Below, in pieces: positions 60,470 to 64,000 of a stretch of 64,000 nucleotides of DNA (position 1 is the first letter of the stretch; each line of letters starts with the position of its first letter). This stretch comes from Enhygromyxa salina (GTDB lineage Bacteria > Myxococcota_A > Polyangia > Nannocystales > Nannocystaceae): positions 1 to 64,000 of the forward strand of contig NZ_PVNL01000076.1 of the NCBI RefSeq assembly GCF_002994635.1, written 5' to 3'. The notes under the pieces are model-generated. The model saw only the letters and a list, made by a program, of their open reading frames with translations, ran no database searches and was not told the origin of the DNA. The translations under genes were made by a program, and so were the position numbers.

Positions 60470-62059
60470 TTAGCCGCGCACCAGCCTCGGCCAGTCCGGG
60501 ATGGTCGGGTCGGCCACGGCCTGCATGAACGCCGTCGGCAGGGTGTCGGCGATGTCCATCGCCAGCGTGCCGTTGACGCTCAGGCAGTCGCCTGCGAGCG
60601 CGTGCACGTAGACACCCACGCACGCGGCCGTCCAGGCATCGAGCCCGCGCGCGAGCAACGCAGCGATCGCCCCGGCCAGCACATCACCGGATCCCGCGGT
60701 CGCCAACGCCGGGCCTCCACGCGTACAGATCGCCAGGCAGCTCCCCGCCCCTGCTCCGGCGGCGCGAGCGACGATGGTTCCTTGGCCCTTGAGCACCACC
60801 ACCGCGCGTGTCGCCAGCGCGAGCTGCTCGGCGGCCGCGCGTCGATCAGCCTGGACGCGCGCGCTGGTCCAGGCTCGCTCGGGCGCGACCCGGTCCAGCA
60901 TGCGCGCCGCCTCGCCAGGGTGCGGGGTCAAGATCCGCGGACCGGCCCCCGGCGCCAAGTGGTAGTGCTCGAGGCCGCTGGCGTCCCAAACCATCGGCCT
61001 CGCGTCGCTGCGCTGCAGGTCGTCGAGCGCCTGCTGATCTGCGTCGACCAGGCCCGGACCCACGACCAGCACGTCGGCTTGCGGGATCACCCACGCGTGC
61101 TCGGGAGCCGCCAGCATCAGCTCGGGACGCAGCTCGATCAGCGCATGACGAAGCTGAAGGTCGAGCGGCGCGAGCGTGGCCAGGCCCGCGCCGCTGCGCA
61201 TCGCCGCCGTCGCCGCCAGGATCGCCGCACCCGGTGTGCCGCCGCCACCACCGATCACGCCCACGTGGCCGCGCTGGCCCTTATGTGCCGGGTAGTGTGC
61301 TGGGTAGTGCGCCGGGGAGTGTGCTGGGCTCGAGAGCGGCGCGAGCCAGCGGGCCACCCACGCCGGATCAATGAGCTCGATCTGCTCGGGCTCCTCGACC
61401 GCCACCAAGCCGATCTCGGCGACCACCAACTCACCGACATGATCGCGGGCCGGCGTGAGGTGCAGGCCCGGCTTGCTCCGCTGAAACGTCACCGTCAGCG
61501 CCGCGCTCGCGACCGCGCCCGGCACCGCCCCCGAGTCGACGTCGACGCCGCTGGGGAGATCGACGGCGACGGTGATCAGGCGCTCGCGACCTAGCTCATC
61601 GACCGCCACCGCCAGCCACTGCAGCGCAGCCGCGACGGCCCCACGCGGCGCCCCGCGGCTGCCCGTGCCCAACAGCGCGTCCACGATGATCGTCGCGTCC
61701 GCGGGCGCTGGCGGGAGCTCGGTGACGACCTCCACGCCATGCGCACGCGCGAGCTGCAGCTGGGCCGCCACCGCGGCGTTGTGGCGCCCGCCGACCATCA
61801 CCGCGACGACCGCTCGCTCGCGCCCATGCAGCTGCCGAGCGATCGCTAGCCCATCACCGCCGTTGTTGCCCGGCCCGACCAAGATCACGATCTGCTCGAC
61901 CCCGCGCGCGTCCGCGAGTCGCTCGACCTCCGCGCTCACGCACAGCGCCGCGCGCTCCATCAACACCGATGACGGCATCTCCAGCTGCTCGATCGTGTGC
62001 CGATCCGCGGCCGCGGCCACGCTCGCGGTCCACAGCCTCGCTGGCGCCGACGTTCGCAC
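60470..62059 (-). CDS. nnr: Bifunctional NAD(P)H-hydrate epimerase/dehydratase
   Basis: The N-terminal YjeF epimerase domain contains LVGPGNNGGDGLAIARQL, DALLGTGSRG and VAVDLPSGVDVDSGAV. The C-terminal ADP/ATP-dependent dehydratase domain contains GGGGGTPGAAILAATAA, ILTPHPGEAARML, VVVLKGQGTIV and ATAGSGDVLAGAIAALLARG. It repairs hydrated NAD(P)H. The linker has four 12-bp units (SPAHSPAHYPAHYPAH), an unusual local expansion. glmM follows upstream on the same strand. Confidence 0.95.
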   Translation of the reverse strand: MRTSAPARLWTASVAAAADRHTIEQLEMPSSVLMERAALCVSAEVERLADARGVEQIVILVGPGNNGGDGLAIARQLHGRERAVVAVMVGGRHNAAVAAQLQLARAHGVEVVTELPPAPADATIIVDALLGTGSRGAPRGAVAAALQWLAVAVDELGRERLITVAVDLPSGVDVDSGAVPGAVASAALTVTFQRSKPGLHLTPARDHVGELVVAEIGLVAVEEPEQIELIDPAWVARWLAPLSSPAHSPAHYPAHYPAHKGQRGHVGVIGGGGGTPGAAILAATAAMRSGAGLATLAPLDLQLRHALIELRPELMLAAPEHAWVIPQADVLVVGPGLVDADQQALDDLQRSDARPMVWDASGLEHYHLAPGAGPRILTPHPGEAARMLDRVAPERAWTSARVQADRRAAAEQLALATRAVVVLKGQGTIVARAAGAGAGSCLAICTRGGPALATAGSGDVLAGAIAALLARGLDAWTAACVGVYVHALAGDCLSVNGTLAMDIADTLPTAFMQAVADPTIPDWPRLVRG

Positions 62060-62088
62060 AGTCGAAGTGTACAGCCGGTCGACCCGGC

Positions 62089-63450
62089 TCAGCTCAGCTT
62101 CGCGGCGATCTCGGCGATCGCAACTTCTGCGATCTCCTCGACCGCTTGCGCGAGCGCGCGCTCGTCGGTGCCCTCGACCATCACCCGCAGCTTCGACTCC
62201 GTGCCCGAGTAGCGCACGACCACCCGGCCCTCGTCGCCGAGCCGCTGCTCGACCGCCGCGATCGCCTGGTTCGCGCGCTCGAGCTGCGCGAGCGGGATCT
62301 TGCGGAGCACCGTGAAGCTGCGTGAGACCTGGGGATAGCGGGTCATCACCGCCGCCAGCTCGGCCAGCGTCTTTTGCTCGCGGACCATCACCGTGAGCAC
62401 CTTCAGGGCCGCGACCAGACCATCGCCAGTCGTCGCGTGCTCGAGGCAGATCAGGTGCCCCGACTGCTCACCGCCCAGGTTGCAGCCGCGCTCGCGCATG
62501 GCCTCGACGACGTAGCGATCGCCGACGGGGGTGCGCACCAGGTTCACGCCGACCTGCGCCAGGCTGCGCTCGAGCCCGATGTTGGACATGACCGTCGCGA
62601 CCACGGCGTCGCCCGTCAGCTGGCCACGCGTCGCCAGGTCGCGCCCAATGATCGCCAGCAGCGCGTCGCCGTCGACGATCTGCCCGCGGTTGTCGCAGAC
62701 CACCGCCCGGTCCGCGTCGCCGTCCAGGGCGACACCAAAGTCGGCCCGATACTCTCGAACCGCGTGCGAGAGCTGCTCGGGATGCATCGCGCCGAACCCC
62801 GCGTTGATGTTGGTGCCGTCGGGCTCGACGCCGATCCGCACGACGTCCGCCCCGAGCTCCTCGAAGATCTTCGGCGCAATCTTGTAGGCGGCCCCGTGCG
62901 CACAGTCGACCACGACCCGCAGCCCGTCGAGGCCAAACTCCTGCGGCAGCACGTGCTTGACGTGGGTGATGTAGCGCCCGCCCGCGTCCTCGAGCCGAAA
63001 CGCCTTGCCGATGTTCTCACCGTGGGCGAGCCGGTCATCGACCGCGCCCCGCTCCATCAGCGACTCGATGTGGCTCTCGACCGCGTCGGGCAGCTTGAAC
63101 CCGTCGTTGGCGAACAGCTTGAACCCGTTGTCCTCGAACGGGTTGTGGCTGGCCGAGATCACCACCCCCGCGTCGGCGCGCATCGACTTGGCCAGGTACG
63201 CGACCCCAGGCGTCGGCAGCGGCCCGGTCAGCATCACGTCGACCCCCAGCGCACACAGCCCCGACGCGAGCGCGGTCTCGAGCATGTAACCGCTGCGCCG
63301 CGTGTCCTTGCCGACCACGACCTTGCCCTCGCGTCCAAAGTGCGCGGCGACGGCCATTCCAAACCGCATCGCCACGTCTGGGGTCATGGGGTGGACGTTC
63401 GCGCGACCGCGGATCCCATCGGTGCCGAAGAGCTTGCGTTGCTTGGCCAC
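62089..63450 (-). CDS. glmM: Phosphoglucosamine mutase
   Basis: All signatures of GlmM are present: FGTDGIRGRAN, the catalytic phosphoserine loop VISASHNPFEDNGFK, the metal loop DGDADRAVV, and the sugar-binding GEQSGHLI. It turns glucosamine-6-phosphate into glucosamine-1-phosphate for UDP-GlcNAc, peptidoglycan and LPS. 453 residues is a normal length. The upstream gene on this strand is a probable cdaR, and glmM follows cdaA-cdaR in many bacteria. Confidence 0.97.
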   Translation of the reverse strand: MAKQRKLFGTDGIRGRANVHPMTPDVAMRFGMAVAAHFGREGKVVVGKDTRRSGYMLETALASGLCALGVDVMLTGPLPTPGVAYLAKSMRADAGVVISASHNPFEDNGFKLFANDGFKLPDAVESHIESLMERGAVDDRLAHGENIGKAFRLEDAGGRYITHVKHVLPQEFGLDGLRVVVDCAHGAAYKIAPKIFEELGADVVRIGVEPDGTNINAGFGAMHPEQLSHAVREYRADFGVALDGDADRAVVCDNRGQIVDGDALLAIIGRDLATRGQLTGDAVVATVMSNIGLERSLAQVGVNLVRTPVGDRYVVEAMRERGCNLGGEQSGHLICLEHATTGDGLVAALKVLTVMVREQKTLAELAAVMTRYPQVSRSFTVLRKIPLAQLERANQAIAAVEQRLGDEGRVVVRYSGTESKLRVMVEGTDERALAQAVEEIAEVAIAEIAAKLS

Positions 63451-63493
63451 GCGGCGGAGCTTACCTCAGCCGAACCGCCTCGCTTCGGCCCGA

Positions 63494-63565
63494 TCCGTGA
63501 CCAGCTCCGTGACCAGAACCGTGACCAGCTCCGTGACCAGCTCCGCGACCAAATCCGTGACCAGA
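63494..63565. repeat. Six 12-bp tandem repeats between the cdaR-like gene and glmM
   Basis: tccgtgaccagc units (63494, 63506, 63518, 63530, 63542, 63554) with changes at several positions. They lie in the intergenic gap on the way to glmM and would be transcribed in its leader if the genes are an operon. Confidence 0.8.
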
Positions 63566-63596
63566 TCCAAGCCCGAGCGCCGACCCCTCACCGCCC

Positions 63597-64000
63597 TCAG
63601 TCGGGCGCGTCAGGCAGCTCGACACCCTGCGGCGACAGGCGCAGGCGGATCAGCGGCGGCACGATCGACAGCTGCTCGGCCGCGGCGGTCGGGACCTCGG
63701 AACCCCACTCGAAGCGAACGGTCACGGAGATCGGCGCCCCGCGCTTGCTGGCGGTCTCGACCTCGATCATCGGGCGCAGCGGGTGCTCGAGGCCGGTCAG
63801 AGCCGAGAGCCTGGCGCGAGGTCCCCGCACGCTGACCCGCTCGGCGCCGGGCAGCACGCTCGGCGCGAGCTCGGGCAACGCCTCGCGCAGGGCCTCGCCG
63901 GTCTCGACCTCGAGTTCGATCTCGCCGATCACGTCCGCGACCTCCGCGACCACCCGGACCGACGGAAGGTCGCCGGTCGGGACGCCGAAAAACAGCAGTC
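63597..64000 (-). CDS. Probable YbbR/CdaR-domain protein, 5' truncated by the window
   Basis: The frame runs past the right edge: codons before 63953 read LLFFGVPTGDLPSVRV, so GTG 63953 is internal. The piece shows beta-rich YbbR-type sequence ('PSVLPGAERVSVRGPRARLSAL', 'PPLIRLRLSPQGVELPD'), the end of a repeat in CdaR, the regulator of diadenylate cyclase CdaA. It stands next to glmM, and cdaA-cdaR-glmM is a known operon in many phyla. Pattern plus synteny only; the rest of the gene is needed. Confidence 0.55.
   Translation of the reverse strand, partial: LLFFGVPTGDLPSVRVVAEVADVIGEIELEVETGEALREALPELAPSVLPGAERVSVRGPRARLSALTGLEHPLRPMIEVETASKRGAPISVTVRFEWGSEVPTAAAEQLSIVPPLIRLRLSPQGVELPDAPD

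Overview
The window is a high-GC bacterial chromosome segment. It looks like a myxobacterium, most probably of the Nannocystaceae group: many lipoproteins with Pro/Ala-rich linkers, long Gly-Asp repeats, several FHA-domain proteins, a PP2C phosphatase, a kinase-fold protein, VWA and PilZ proteins, and a (KKKAS)n-tailed protein. This placement is inferred from protein style only; there is no rRNA or other phylogenetic marker here.

Layout. 0-10 kb: an Omp85/BamA-TamA family protein cut by the left edge, an envelope lipoprotein, a SlyD-like FKBP, an L,D-transpeptidase, a small outer-membrane-like protein, and an overlapping PP2C/zinc-ribbon-FHA pair. 10-25 kb: a regulatory-like-domain protein overlapping a zinc-phospholipase-C-like protein; an FHA protein with a CpaF-type ATPase fold whose nucleotide-binding motifs are lost, overlapping a SUKH/TPR-like protein; a CcmH-like protein; a peroxiredoxin with a histone-H1-like lysine tail; and YfgM-like and BamB-like genes. 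25-45 kb is housekeeping-rich: der, era, tmk, rel, gmk and yicC, mixed with PilZ, DUF1707, PDZ, zinc-ribbon and low-complexity envelope proteins, a repeat-bearing pseudokinase, and an unlisted 53-residue basic protein. 45.6-51.8 kb is a decayed accessory stretch: two transposase remnants, a Cys-rich precursor gene interrupted by two amber codons inside a 9-bp repeat, a Gly-Asp repeat lipoprotein, and frameshifted membrane-protein, methyltransferase and SNase-like genes. 51.8-58.7 kb is a four-gene operon: TPR lipoprotein, GldA-like ATPase, fused GldF-GldG-like permease, and a DUF4340-like protein. 58.8-64 kb holds a beta-propeller-like lipoprotein, nnr, glmM and the end of a probable CdaR/YbbR gene.

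How the genes fit together. Envelope assembly dominates: Omp85, BamB-like, YfgM-like, SlyD-like, L,D-transpeptidase, GlmM and many lipoproteins. der, yfgM-like and bamB-like lie on one strand in the order known from gammaproteobacteria, but a VWA lipoprotein gene and an oppositely oriented barrel gene sit between them. Nucleotide metabolism and stress genes cluster as yicC-gmk-rel with overlapping ends. Phospho-Thr signalling parts recur (FHA x2, PP2C, pseudokinase), often with broken catalytic motifs, which suggests scaffolding roles.

Most genes have GC-rich third positions. The 46.4-47.1 kb segment is visibly more AT-rich. Several convergent pairs are separated by strong inverted repeats that look like bidirectional terminators. 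I saw no rRNA, tRNA or CRISPR array.
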